Positions 9,055 through 17,471 are shown, counted from the stretch's first letter. The stretch is 64,000 nt of DNA from Streptomyces luteolus (GCF_029968015.1 NZ_JASCIS010000018.1:62001-126000), one strand, 5' to 3'. Numbers and translations are program-made. The notes: generated from the letters alone by a model not told the origin.

Positions 9055-10695
9055 TCACCGTGCCGCCATCAGCTCCCGCACCTCCTCCTCGGTCGTGTTG
9101 CGCAGCTCGCCGTCGAGCAGCAGCCAGCGGGTGACCCCGATCGACTCCAGGAATGCCAGGTCGTGGGCGGCCACGATCAGCGCGCCCTCGTACGACTCCA
9201 GGGCGGAGGTGAGCTGCCGGACGCTGGCCATGTCGAGGTTGTTCGTCGGCTCGTCCAGCATCAGCAGCTGCGGCGCGGGCTCGGCGAGGAGCAGCGCCGC
9301 GAGGGCCGCGCGGAACCGCTCACCGCCGGAGAGCGTGCCCGCCTCCTGGTCGGCCTTCGCGCCCTTGAACAGGAAGCGGGCGAGGCGCGCCCGGATCCGG
9401 TTGTTGGTGGCGTCGGGGGCGGCCCGCGCGACGTTCTCGGCGACGCTCAGCGTGTCGTCCAGGACGTCGAGCCGCTGCGGCAGGAACCGCAGCGGGACGT
9501 GCGTCTCCACCTCGCCCCCGACCGGGTCGAGCTGTCCGGCGACGGTGCGCAGGAGCGTGGTCTTGCCTGCGCCGTTGCGGCCGACGAGCGCGATCCGCTC
9601 GGGCCCGCGCAGGTCGAACTCGCCCTTGACCTCGGCCCCGTAACGGAGCGTCAGCCCGCGCAGCGTGAGGACCTGGCGTCCCGGCGGCACCGCGGTGAAG
9701 GGCAGGTCGACGCGGATCTCGTCGTCGTCCCGCACCGCCTCCACGGCCTCGTCGAGCCGTTCCTTGGCCTCGCTGAGCTTCTCCTCGTGCATGATGCGGT
9801 GCTTGCCCGCGGAGACCTGGGCCTCCCGCTTGCGCGCGTTCATCACGATCTTCGGCTCGCGCTTCTGCGCGTACATCTTGTTGCCGTACCGGACCCGGCG
9901 GGCCAACTTCATATGGGCGTCGGAGAGTTCCCGCTTCTGCCGCTTCAGGTCGCTCTCGGCGACGCGCACCATGCGCTCCGCCGCCTCCTGCTCGACCGCG
10001 AGGGCCTCCTCGTAGGCGCTGAAGTTGCCGCCGTACCAGGTGACTTCACCTCCTCTGAGGTCGGCGATCTGGTCGACCAGATCGAGGAGTTCACGGTCGT
10101 GGCTGACCACGACGAGCACGCCCGACCAGGCCTGGACGGCGGCGTAGAGCCGCTGCCGGGCGAACAGGTCGAGGTTGTTCGTCGGCTCGTCGAGCAGCAG
10201 TACGTCCGGCCGGCGAAGGAGCAGCGCGGCCAGCCTGAGCAGCACGGACTCGCCGCCGGACACCTCGCCGATGGTGCGGTCGAGGCCGATGTGGCCGAGC
10301 CCGAGCTGGTCGAGCGTGGCGATCGCGCGCTCCTCGACGTCCCAGTCGTCGCCGACGGCGGTGAAGTGCTCCTCGGCCGCGTCGCCCGCCTCGATGGCGT
10401 GCAGGGCGGCGCGTGTCGCGGCGATGCCGAGCACGGCGTCGACCCGCAGGCCGGTGTCGAGGGTGACGTTCTGCGGCAGGTAGCCGACTTCGCCGCTGAC
10501 GCGGACGGTGCCGTCGGCCGGGGTGAGCTCTCCCGCGATCAGCTTCAACAGGGTTGATTTTCCTGACCCGTTGACCCCGATGAGGCCGGTGCGTCCGGGG
10601 CCGAAGGCGACCTGGAGGTCTTCGAAGACCTCGGTGCCGTCGGCCCAGTTGAAGCGGAGCGAGGTGCAGGCGATGGATGTGGGGTGGGTAGACAT
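9055..10695 (-). CDS. ABC-F family ATPase (ribosome-associated)
   Basis: Predicted 546 residues with two ATP-binding cassettes and no membrane segments: Walker A GVNGSGKST and GRNGAGKTT, signatures VSGGE and LSGGE, Walker B LLLDEPTNNLD and LMLDEPTNNLD. The linker between them (about residues 205-300) is long, charged and helical, as in ABC-F proteins that enter the ribosomal E site and dislodge antibiotics or aid translation. ATG 10695 (MSTHPTSIACTSLRF) is preferred over the longer frame. Specific drug cannot be inferred. The upstream gap contains three AGGAAAC direct repeats near 10800-10822 and a GC hairpin, which could be an attenuator. Confidence 0.88.
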   Translation of the reverse strand: MSTHPTSIACTSLRFNWADGTEVFEDLQVAFGPGRTGLIGVNGSGKSTLLKLIAGELTPADGTVRVSGEVGYLPQNVTLDTGLRVDAVLGIAATRAALHAIEAGDAAEEHFTAVGDDWDVEERAIATLDQLGLGHIGLDRTIGEVSGGESVLLRLAALLLRRPDVLLLDEPTNNLDLFARQRLYAAVQAWSGVLVVVSHDRELLDLVDQIADLRGGEVTWYGGNFSAYEEALAVEQEAAERMVRVAESDLKRQKRELSDAHMKLARRVRYGNKMYAQKREPKIVMNARKREAQVSAGKHRIMHEEKLSEAKERLDEAVEAVRDDDEIRVDLPFTAVPPGRQVLTLRGLTLRYGAEVKGEFDLRGPERIALVGRNGAGKTTLLRTVAGQLDPVGGEVETHVPLRFLPQRLDVLDDTLSVAENVARAAPDATNNRIRARLARFLFKGAKADQEAGTLSGGERFRAALAALLLAEPAPQLLMLDEPTNNLDMASVRQLTSALESYEGALIVAAHDLAFLESIGVTRWLLLDGELRNTTEEEVRELMAAR

Positions 10696-11014
10696 GGTGG
10701 GCGGCCTCCGGCGCGCTTGAAGTGACAGGGCAGCGCGTGGGGACACGGGGGGGGTGCGACGGGGGAGCCCGACAGGGGCGGCCCCTGGCGGGGCGGCAGC
10801 AGGAAACAGGAAACAGGAAACAGAAAAACCCTGCTGCGCGGGGGACGGCTCACCGTCGGAGGTCGCACCAGGCGTACACAGGAGGAATCACTGTGCTACG
10901 CGGTGTCCCAGGACCTCAGACGAGCAACGTCCTACTCCGATCGACGACAACAAGGCTCGTACAGCGTAAGGGGGCAGTGGTTCGGGCGTCAACGCCTTTT
11001 CGGCGCCGTCCGGA

Positions 11015-11431
11015 TCAGCAGGCGTCGCGCAGCAGCTCGGCCAGGTCGCCGTCCACGTCCAGGTGCAGATGCTCGCGCCCCGCCGGTACGACGGCGCCTG
11101 CCCGCCGGAGGAAGCGGCGGAGTTCGCCGGTGCGCACATGCACGATCGCCGTGCCCTCGGGCGCGTGGAACTCCAGGACGGTCCGGTCGTAGCCGTACGG
11201 CCGCACCCGCACGTCCCCGTCGCCCGCGGCCTGGTCCACTCCGGCCGCGAGCAGCTCGCGGGCGAACGTCCAGGACACGTCGATGCCCTCCAGGGTGGCG
11301 GGCGCGGGGAACGCCATGCGCACGGCGTACGGATCGCGCACGTCGTACCGCAGGGTCGCCGGGATGCTTGGCATGCGCGGCACGGACGCGATGAGGCGGG
11401 CCTCTACGGCTTGCTCGATGACGGTGGACAA
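11015..11431 (-). CDS. ssgD: SsgA-like sporulation protein, probable SsgD
   Basis: Predicted 138-residue SsgA-like protein (SALP). The family pattern is clear: PATLRYDVRDPYAVRMAFP near the N-terminus, WTFARELLAAGV in the middle, GDGDVRVRP, and a C-terminal VPAGREHLHLDVDGDLAELL. SALPs guide cell-wall remodelling, peptidoglycan maintenance and septum placement in sporulating actinomycetes. The start is a TTG at 11431 behind GGGAG; no ATG/GTG fits. The symbol rests on recalled synteny with SCO6722 (ssgD), a few genes after laccase, UvrA-like and ABC genes. It is probably transcribed with the YciI and 96-residue genes upstream. Confidence 0.8.
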   Translation of the reverse strand: MSTVIEQAVEARLIASVPRMPSIPATLRYDVRDPYAVRMAFPAPATLEGIDVSWTFARELLAAGVDQAAGDGDVRVRPYGYDRTVLEFHAPEGTAIVHVRTGELRRFLRRAGAVVPAGREHLHLDVDGDLAELLRDAC

Positions 11432-11529
11432 CGCCTGCTCCCTCGACGACTGCCGGGCGGGATGGACCCGGGCACTGGGGAAGACGGTGGAACGACGAAA
11501 TCCGTGCACACGACTCCTGGTGACGTGCG

Positions 11530-11820
11530 TCACCGACCGACGTTCGGCACCGGCGCCCCGGGCGGGGCTCTGAACGGCCAGGGACGTACGGGGGGCGTGG
11601 CTGCGGGGTGGGCGGCCGACTCGAACGGCACGGTGCCGCGCACGGGCGTGGCGGGCGCAGCCGGACGCCCGCCACGCTTGGTGTCGTACAGCCGCAGCAC
11701 GGTGCTCGCGGTCGGCGCGGCCCGCGTCGACGTCACCGCGGACGCGGGCCGCGGCTGGCTCACCGTGGTCGACTGCGCGCCGGGCCGCGGCTCCTTGGGC
11801 TTGGGTGTGCAGGGGCTCAT
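11530..11820 (-). CDS. Pro/Ala/Thr-rich small protein, coupled to YciI
   Basis: Predicted 96-residue protein of unknown function. Its ATG (11818-11820) overlaps the stop of the YciI gene in an ATGA, which indicates translational coupling. Third codon positions are strongly GC, supporting real coding. It is low in complexity (many Pro, Ala, Thr, Arg) with one more ordered stretch, STVLRLYDTKRGGRP. No signal peptide or membrane segment is visible. It ends 99 bp before ssgD, so the three genes may form one transcript. Confidence 0.55.
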   Translation of the reverse strand: MSPCTPKPKEPRPGAQSTTVSQPRPASAVTSTRAAPTASTVLRLYDTKRGGRPAAPATPVRGTVPFESAAHPAATPPVRPWPFRAPPGAPVPNVGR

Positions 11821-12158
11821 TCCCCGCCTGGAGAGCCCGCGCGCGTAGCGCTGTTGCGTCTGGAGGGCAGCTGCTGCTTGTGCGCGGCGAGTTCGGGTGC
11901 CGTCTTGGTCGCGATGAACTCGGTCACGCGGTACTCGCAGACCCCGGCCGTGCTGAACGGGTCGGCGGCGGCGATCTTCTCGACGGCGGCCCGGTCCTCG
12001 CCGACGGCGATGATCACGCCGCCGTCCCGCGGGTTCTTCCGCCCGGACGCGAGGAACGTGCCGTCGGCGAAGTGCCGGTCGAGCCATTCGACGTGGGCGT
12101 CCAGGTGGGGCTCCACGGACTCGATCGGGGCGGTGTAGGTCAACTCCAGTACGAACAT
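11817..12158 (-). CDS. YciI-like domain protein
   Basis: Predicted 113-residue protein of the YciI/YCII dimeric alpha-beta barrel family: MFVLELTYTAP, then HVEWLDRHFADGTFLASGRK, GGVIIAVGEDRAAVEKIAAADPF, and a C-terminal strand YRVTEFIATKT. Relatives include muconolactone-isomerase-like enzymes and dehalogenase-like proteins; most are uncharacterised. The His in HVEWLDRH and the Asp of DPF are the conserved polar residues seen in this family. Start ATG 12158 lacks a strong ribosome site. It heads the probable YciI-96aa-ssgD transcript. Confidence 0.78.
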   Translation of the reverse strand: MFVLELTYTAPIESVEPHLDAHVEWLDRHFADGTFLASGRKNPRDGGVIIAVGEDRAAVEKIAAADPFSTAGVCEYRVTEFIATKTAPELAAHKQQLPSRRNSATRAGSPGGE

Positions 12159-12189
12159 GACGGCGAGACTATCCGGGCGCCGCCCGCCG

Positions 12190-13320
12190 TCAGTAATGGA
12201 CCCGCGCCCCCACCGCCCGGTGGTCGGAGTAGTCCAGGTCGCGGTTGTCCCCGTCGTCGGAGAGCGCCTCGTCGGCCAGGTCGCCCTCGTCGAACGTGGG
12301 CACCACGGCGTCCGTCGTACGGGGCAGGGTGTCGCCGGGGCCCCGGGCGAGGAGGTAGTCGACGCGGCGGTGGGACCGGGTGAGCAGCGTCCAGCGGTCC
12401 TTGCGGCAGGCGGCCGGGTCCGCGGTGGTCTCGCAGTCGGCGTACACCGCGTCGCGGAAGCCGAGGGTGCTGCCGGCCAGGTCGCCGTTGGCCATCGCAT
12501 ACCACTCGCGCCAGCCGGTGCCCTCGCGGTCGTGGGCGTTGGTGTCGCCGCCCGCGATGTAGAGGTCCGTCGCGCCGTACTGCGGGTGGCTGTCGTAGCC
12601 GTCCTCGGTCAGCTCGTTCGACAGCTCCACGGCGTTCTCGTCGGCACACTCCTCGCCGCCGTGGGCCATCGTCGGCCAGTGGAAGGAGGCGGCCGTGACC
12701 GTACGGCCCGAGACGCGGTCCCGCAGCAGCGCCTTGACGCCCTTCGTCCGGGGCTGGTCGTTGTTCACACACGCCCCGTCGACGTGGTTCTGCGCCTGCC
12801 AACGGTTGTCCGGCGACTGGGACTTGACCAGGGAGAACCGGTCGGTGCGCCAGATCACCGCGTTGGTCTGCCGCTTCTTGAAGGCGTTGCAGTCGCCGCC
12901 GGTGGTCGGCTCGGGGTCGTTCTCCGCGAGCACCCCGGCGAACTTCTCCCCGAAGTGCTCCTCCATCCGCTGCAGCAGCAGGTCCAGCTGGGCCCGGTTG
13001 TTGAGCTGCTGCACCAGGTAGAGGTCGGGCTTCAGCTCCCGCGTACGCATGTAGTACATGAGGTCGTGCCAGTCGCCCGCGCACTCGGCGGGCGGCTGCT
13101 CGTCCGAGGTGGGCAGGTTCTCCACGTTGGCGTCGTACACCTGGAGGAAGCCGGGGTCGGTGTTGGGCCGGGCCTCGGCTGCGACCTGCGCTCCCGCGAC
13201 CCCGGGGGCCAGGGCGGGCGCGGTGAGCGCTGTGACGAGCGCGGCGGCGACGGCAAGGAGCCTCGACCTGCCGGTCAGGAGCCGGGTTCTGACGGTTCGT
13301 GAGGATTTCGGCGTCTGCAT
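12190..13320 (-). CDS. Secreted endonuclease/exonuclease/phosphatase-fold hydrolase
   Basis: Predicted 376 residues. An N-terminal signal peptide (basic RTRLLTGRSR, then hydrophobic LLAVAAALVTALTAPALAPG, about 1-45) is followed by an EEP fold: LQVYDANVENLP, LYLVQQLNN, NAVIWRTDRF, SFHWPTMAHGG, IAGGDTNAHDREG and the terminal YSDHRAVGARVHY with the catalytic Asp-His. Such proteins include secreted DNases, phosphatases and phosphodiesterases; several Cys residues suggest disulfides outside the cell. Substrate is not determinable. It is divergent from endonuclease V, with a tandem-repeat array between them. Confidence 0.82.
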   Translation of the reverse strand: MQTPKSSRTVRTRLLTGRSRLLAVAAALVTALTAPALAPGVAGAQVAAEARPNTDPGFLQVYDANVENLPTSDEQPPAECAGDWHDLMYYMRTRELKPDLYLVQQLNNRAQLDLLLQRMEEHFGEKFAGVLAENDPEPTTGGDCNAFKKRQTNAVIWRTDRFSLVKSQSPDNRWQAQNHVDGACVNNDQPRTKGVKALLRDRVSGRTVTAASFHWPTMAHGGEECADENAVELSNELTEDGYDSHPQYGATDLYIAGGDTNAHDREGTGWREWYAMANGDLAGSTLGFRDAVYADCETTADPAACRKDRWTLLTRSHRRVDYLLARGPGDTLPRTTDAVVPTFDEGDLADEALSDDGDNRDLDYSDHRAVGARVHY

Positions 13321-13370
13321 GGCGCGATGGTAGGAGCGCGGGGAGCCGGAGGGACGGACTTTCGGGCAGG

Positions 13371-13480
13371 CCCGAAACAGGCCCCCGAAACAAGCCCCCG
13401 ACAAGCCCCCGAAACAGGCCCCCGAAACAAGCCCCCGACAAGCCCCCGAAGCAGGCCCCCGAAACAGGTCCGCGACAGGC
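13371..13480. repeat. Tandem repeat array of CCCCGAAACA units
   Basis: Short GAAACAGG, GAAACAAG and GACAAG units separated by CCCCC alternate in a higher-order 37-bp period (GAAACAGG at 13374 and 13411, GAAGCAGG at 13448). The array occupies the divergent promoter region between the EEP hydrolase and nfi. Confidence 0.85.
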
Positions 13481-13522
13481 CCGGAGCACACGGGAACCCG
13501 GTCCGCGTACGCTCGCAGCACC

Positions 13523-14221
13523 ATGACGACCGTACGCATCCCCGCCGACTGGCCCACCACCGAAGCGCAGGCACGCGCCGTCCAGGACGAGTTGCGCACC
13601 CGAGTCGAGCTGAGCGAACCCGGACCGGCACCCGGTACCGGCACGGTCACCGGGGTGGATGTGGCGTACGACGACGAGCGGGACGTGGTCGTCGCGGCCG
13701 CGGTCGTCCTCGACGGGGCGAGCCTGGAGGTCGTCGAGGAGGCGACCGCGGTGGGCAGGGTCAGCTTCCCGTACGTGCCGGGGCTGCTCGCCTTCCGCGA
13801 ACTCCCGGCCGTCCTTGCCGCGTTGGAGGGCCTGACCGCCGCGCCGGGCCTGGTCGTCTGCGACGGGTACGGGCGCGCCCACCCGCGGCGCTTCGGCCTC
13901 GCCAGCCACCTGGGCGTGCTCACCGGCCTGCCGACGATCGGCGTCGCCAAGAACCCGTTCACGTTCACGTACGAGGAGCCGGGCGCCCGGCGTGGCAGCA
14001 CCTCGCCGCTCGTCGACGTGGAGGCGGGCGGCGAGGAGGTGGGGTGTGCCGTGCGGACGCGGGACGGGGTGAAGCCGGTGTTCGTCTCGGTCGGCCACCG
14101 GGTGGCGCTGGGGACGGCGGTCGCGCACGTCCTTCAGCTCGCGCCGCGGTATCGCTTGCCGGAGTCGACGCGGCTCGCCGATGCCTTGTGCAGGCGGGCG
14201 CTGCGGGAGGCTGCGGGCTGA
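13523..14221 (+). CDS. nfi: Endonuclease V (deoxyinosine 3' endonuclease)
   Basis: Predicted 232-residue DNA repair nuclease that nicks the second phosphodiester 3' of deoxyinosine. Family blocks are all present: GVDVAYDDE with the first catalytic Asp, FPYVPGLLAFRE (the PYIPGxLxFRE lesion-recognition motif with catalytic Glu), CDGYGRAHPRRFGLASHLG with the second Asp, and TIGVAKNPF. Length matches bacterial homologues. ATG 13523 has a weak ribosome site but begins at the conserved N-terminus. It is a single gene, converging on the reductase-like gene through a large hairpin. Confidence 0.93.
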   Translation: MTTVRIPADWPTTEAQARAVQDELRTRVELSEPGPAPGTGTVTGVDVAYDDERDVVVAAAVVLDGASLEVVEEATAVGRVSFPYVPGLLAFRELPAVLAALEGLTAAPGLVVCDGYGRAHPRRFGLASHLGVLTGLPTIGVAKNPFTFTYEEPGARRGSTSPLVDVEAGGEEVGCAVRTRDGVKPVFVSVGHRVALGTAVAHVLQLAPRYRLPESTRLADALCRRALREAAG

Positions 14222-14233
14222 GGCCTGCCTTTC

Positions 14234-14384
14234 CCCTCCCCGCCCCTTCCCGAAAGTCTTGCCAGACGGGCCTCCTCAATCGCCGGAGTGGCTCAATTTT
14301 GAGCCCCTCCGGCGATTGAGGAGCGGGGGTCCGGGGGCGGAGCCTCCGAAGCGCCGCAGGCTTTCGGGAAGGGGCGGGGAGGGG
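14234..14384. repeat. Nested inverted repeat, dispersed element copy 4; likely bidirectional terminator
   Basis: Outer arms CCCTCCCCGCCCCTTCCCG (from 14234) and its complement CGGGAAGGGGCGGGGAGGG (to 14384) enclose inner arms CTCCTCAATCGCCGGAG and CTCCGGCGATTGAGGAG around a TTTT-rich centre. It lies between convergent genes and carries the module CTTTCGGGAAGGGGCGGG found in other gaps. Confidence 0.8.
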
Positions 14385-14417
14385 ATCAAAGCCAGCCCGT
14401 GTGGCCCGGAACCGGAC

Positions 14418-15653
14418 TCACCCCCCGCGCGCCACCCGGAACCTGATCCCCGCCCCCTGCAACCGCTCCCGCAACGCGTCCCCCATCGCCACGGCAGTGG
14501 TGACCTGGCCCGATGTCGAGGGGAGCTCGTCGAAGGCGAGGCAGAGCGCGGACTCGGCGAACATCTTCGCCGTGTCGCCGTAGCCCGGGTCCCCGCCGGA
14601 GACCTCCGTGTAGACGCGCCGCCCACCGCCGTCGCCCACGAACCGCACCGAGAACCAGCTCTTCGCGCGCCGCTCCTCGCTCGGCCCCTCGCCCGGCTTG
14701 ACCCGGTCCGACAACCAGCGCCGCGCGGCGGGCAGTTGGGCCGCACCGGCCACGGCGCCCAGCGCGGCGACCCCGCCGAGCGCCACCGGAAGGTGCTTCA
14801 CGGCGGCGTAGTGCCGGTACCGGAAGTCGGGCCCGTACCGTTCCAGGGCGCGCGCCGAGCGCTGCACGATCTGCGGGTCGACCGTCGGCAACGGCAGCGC
14901 CCAGGCGTCGAGTTCCTTCGCGTACCGGGGCGCGCTCAGGGGCGCGTCCACGCGGCGGCCGGTCAGGCGCGGCTCGTGCCGGCGGCGGTCCCGCGCGGCC
15001 GCCGCCATCTGCCGACCACGGGAGAACGCGGTGAGCGCGGAGGCCAGCGTTCCGCCGGAGAACGTGGCGTTGGTGCGCACGAAGCCGTCCACCCGCAGCG
15101 GTACCCCCTCGGGCAGCTGCTGCACGGTGAAGAGGGCGCCCAGATCGTGCGGTACGGAGTCGAAGCCGCAGGCGTGCACGAGGCGCGCCCCGGTCTCACG
15201 CGCGCGTGCGTCGTGCCGCACGTAGGTGAGGTCGATGAACTCCGGCTCGCCCGTGAGGTCCACATAGTCGGTGCCCGCGTCGGCGCAGGCCGCGACGAGC
15301 TCCTGCCCGTACATGATGTACGGCCCGACCGTGGTGGCCACCACGCGCGCGTGGCGCACGATCTCGCGGAGCGAGGCCGAGTCGTCGGCGTCGGCCCGCA
15401 GCAGCGGCAGCTCGGCGAGGTCCGCGTCGATCCCGGCGAGCCGCTCGCGCAGCTGCTCCAGCTTGGCGGTGCTGCGCCCGGCGAGCGCCCAGCGCAGCCC
15501 CTTGGGCCCGTGCGTCGCGAGGTACTCGGCTATCAGTACGCCCACGAACCCCGTCGCGCCGAACAGCACGATGTCGTACGGGCGCTCCGCGCGGTCCGTG
15601 TGGTGCTCGCCGGGCGCTGCGGTCCTGTCGTCCTGCTCGTTGCCTGTGCTCAT
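14418..15653 (-). CDS. Saccharopine-dehydrogenase-like / trans-acting enoyl reductase family protein
   Basis: Predicted 411 residues. An N-terminal Rossmann fold starts near residue 26 (DIVLFGATGFVGVLIAEYLA; WALAGRS), followed by ATTVGPYIMYGQELVAACA and YVDLTGEPEFI, typical of saccharopine-dehydrogenase-like reductases. The Mycobacterium relatives act as trans-acting enoyl reductases in phenolic glycolipid synthesis; in Streptomyces the substrate is unknown. A short hydrophobic stretch near 290-310 (VALGGVAALGAVAGAA) suggests membrane association. ATG 15653 is preceded by GAGGGG at 5 nt. Confidence 0.85.
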   Translation of the reverse strand: MSTGNEQDDRTAAPGEHHTDRAERPYDIVLFGATGFVGVLIAEYLATHGPKGLRWALAGRSTAKLEQLRERLAGIDADLAELPLLRADADDSASLREIVRHARVVATTVGPYIMYGQELVAACADAGTDYVDLTGEPEFIDLTYVRHDARARETGARLVHACGFDSVPHDLGALFTVQQLPEGVPLRVDGFVRTNATFSGGTLASALTAFSRGRQMAAAARDRRRHEPRLTGRRVDAPLSAPRYAKELDAWALPLPTVDPQIVQRSARALERYGPDFRYRHYAAVKHLPVALGGVAALGAVAGAAQLPAARRWLSDRVKPGEGPSEERRAKSWFSVRFVGDGGGRRVYTEVSGGDPGYGDTAKMFAESALCLAFDELPSTSGQVTTAVAMGDALRERLQGAGIRFRVARGG

Positions 15654-15740
15654 GACACCCCTCGGTCGTGCCCGCGCCGTTGTCGGTGGCCGAGGCTAGC
15701 GTGGGCGTGAAGTGGTCGTCCGAGCACCCCGGAGCCAGGC

Positions 15741-16148
15741 ATGGTCGAACCGAACAATCCGCCGCGTAAGGCACCGCAGGCCGTCCGGCGGAAGTGGCAG
15801 CGCGTGCGGTCCTACGCCCTTGAGCTGCCGGGAGCCGTCGAGGAGTTCCCCTGGGGCGAGTCGGTGGCGAAGGTGAACCGCAAGGTCTTCGTCTTCCTCG
15901 GCGTGGAGGACGGCAGTTGGCCGCTGGGCATCACGGTGAAGCTGAAGGACGAGGACGCGCACGCGCACGCCCTGACGTGCCCGGGAGCGGAGCCCGCGGG
16001 GTACGGACTGGGGAAGGCGGGCTGGGTGAGCGTCCCCCTGGAGGAGCAGGGAGCCCCGAATGCCGAGCTGCTCTGCGACTGGGTGGAGGAGAGCTACCGC
16101 GCGATCGCCACGAAGAAGTGGATCGCGGAGCTGGACGCCCGCGGCTGA
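15741..16148 (+). CDS. MmcQ/YjbR-family protein
   Basis: Predicted 135-residue cytoplasmic protein of the YjbR/MmcQ family, which has a double-wing DNA-binding-like fold but mostly unknown roles. Features: ALELPGAVEEFPWGESVAKVNRKVFVFLG, then KLKDEDAHAHALTCPGAEP, GKAGWVSVPL, and a C-terminal LLCDWVEESYRAIATKKW. ATG 15741 has GGAG 6-7 nt upstream. Divergent from the reductase-like gene and transcribed towards the beta-oxidation operon. Confidence 0.82.
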   Translation: MVEPNNPPRKAPQAVRRKWQRVRSYALELPGAVEEFPWGESVAKVNRKVFVFLGVEDGSWPLGITVKLKDEDAHAHALTCPGAEPAGYGLGKAGWVSVPLEEQGAPNAELLCDWVEESYRAIATKKWIAELDARG

Positions 16149-16190
16149 GGGGCCCGAAGGGCGGCCGCCGGGCGGAGAGGTGTCGATTTT

Positions 16191-16277
16191 CTAAGCGCTT
16201 GCTCGCCAACCCTTGTGCGGAGTGAAGCCTGTTCATAGCATCACTGGTGTTACATCAGTGGTGTCACAGTGTCTGGG
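16191..16277 (+). promoter_or_regulatory. Probable control region of the beta-oxidation operon
   Basis: Two signals stand out. CTAAGCGCTTGCTC (16191-16204) contains the AAGCGCTT palindrome common to TetR-family operators at acyl-CoA genes in actinobacteria. Downstream, CACTG and CAGTG half-sites recur (CACTG 16243, CAGTG 16256, CAGTG 16267), spaced so that CACTG-N8-CAGTG forms an inverted repeat. Both assignments are inference. Confidence 0.45.
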
Positions 16278-16283
16278 GGCTCG

Positions 16284-17420
16284 ATGGCAGGGACGGCACA
16301 GGGTCGAAAGGGTCCGCTGAGCGGGGTCCGCGTGGTCGAGCTCGCCGGTATCGGGCCGGGCCCGTTCGCGGCGATGCTCCTGGCCGACCTCGGCGCCGAC
16401 GTGGTCCGGGTGGACCGCCCCGGCGGCGCCGGACTCGCGATCAACCCGGAGTACGACATCACCAACCGCAACAAACGCTCGGTCCTCGTCGACCTCAAGT
16501 CGCCCGAGGGCCCCGCCCAGGTGCTCGACCTGGTGGAGCGGGCCGACATCCTGATCGAGGGGTACCGGCCGGGCGTGGCCGAGCGCCTCGGCGTCGGCCC
16601 CGAGGAGTGCCGGGCCCGCAACTCCCGGCTCGTGTACGGACGGATGACCGGCTGGGGCCAGGACGGCCCGCTCGCCCAGCGCGCGGGACACGACATCGGG
16701 TACATCGCGATCACCGGCACCCTCGGCCTGATCGGCCGCCCGGACGAGGCCCCCGCGATCCCGGCCAACCTCGTCGGGGACTACGCGGGCGGCTCGCTCT
16801 ACCTCGTGGTGGGTGTGCTCGCCGCTCTGCAGCACGCGCGCAGCAGCGGCGAGGGCCAGGTCGTGGACGCCGCGATCGTGGACGGCGCCGCGCACCTCGC
16901 CGCGATGATCCACGGCATGCTGGCCGCCGGCGGCTGGCAGGACCGCCGCGGCGCCAACCTCCTCGACGGCGGCTGCCCGTTCTACGGCAACTACGAGACG
17001 GCGGACGGCGGTTACATGGCCGTCGGCGCCCTGGAGCAGCAGTTCTACGACGAGTTCGTGCGGCTCCTAGGCATCGCCGAGGCGGCACCGGCCCGTAAGG
17101 ACATCGGCGCCTGGGGCGAGCTGAGGGACACGATCGCCGCCGCGTTCAAGACCCGTACGCGCGCGGAGTGGACGGCGGTCTTCGAGGGCTCGGACGCCTG
17201 TGTGGCCCCCGTCCTGTCGCTGCGCGAGGCGCCCGCGCATCCGCATCTCGCCGCCCGCGCCACCTTCGTCGAGCACAGCGGCATCACCCAGCCGGCGCCC
17301 GCGCCCCGCTTCTCCGCCACCCCGGGCGGGGTCCACCGCGGCCCCGCACAGCCCGGAGCGGACACGGCTGAGGTGGCCCGCGACTGGGACGTGCCGGGCC
17401 TGACCACCGGCACCGACTGA
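16284..17420 (+). CDS. CoA-transferase family III protein, alpha-methylacyl-CoA racemase-like
   Basis: Predicted about 378 residues. The CaiB/BaiF fold is recognisable: LSGVRVVELAGIGPGPFAAM, LADLGADVVRVDRPGG, NRNKRSVLVDLKSPEG, and the racemase active-site block GHDIGYIAITGTLG with its His, followed by NLVGDYAGGSLYL carrying the Asp. This His/Asp pair and GGCPFYGNYETADGGYMAVGA fit alpha-methylacyl-CoA racemase, which epimerises 2-methyl branched acyl-CoAs so they can enter beta-oxidation. ATG 16284 with GGGGG just upstream is chosen over GTG 16269. First gene of the fatty-acid operon. Confidence 0.88.
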   Translation: MAGTAQGRKGPLSGVRVVELAGIGPGPFAAMLLADLGADVVRVDRPGGAGLAINPEYDITNRNKRSVLVDLKSPEGPAQVLDLVERADILIEGYRPGVAERLGVGPEECRARNSRLVYGRMTGWGQDGPLAQRAGHDIGYIAITGTLGLIGRPDEAPAIPANLVGDYAGGSLYLVVGVLAALQHARSSGEGQVVDAAIVDGAAHLAAMIHGMLAAGGWQDRRGANLLDGGCPFYGNYETADGGYMAVGALEQQFYDEFVRLLGIAEAAPARKDIGAWGELRDTIAAAFKTRTRAEWTAVFEGSDACVAPVLSLREAPAHPHLAARATFVEHSGITQPAPAPRFSATPGGVHRGPAQPGADTAEVARDWDVPGLTTGTD

Positions 17421-17471
17421 GCAGCGCCCGTACCCACCCACCGTCGAAGCCGCCTCCAGGAGGCCCCCAGC

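Noticed and set aside
13274..13631. Gly-rich minus-strand protein (FGGLLRGLVGGLFRG)
   Set aside because: It is a translation of the CCCCGAAACA tandem repeat and has no ribosome site.
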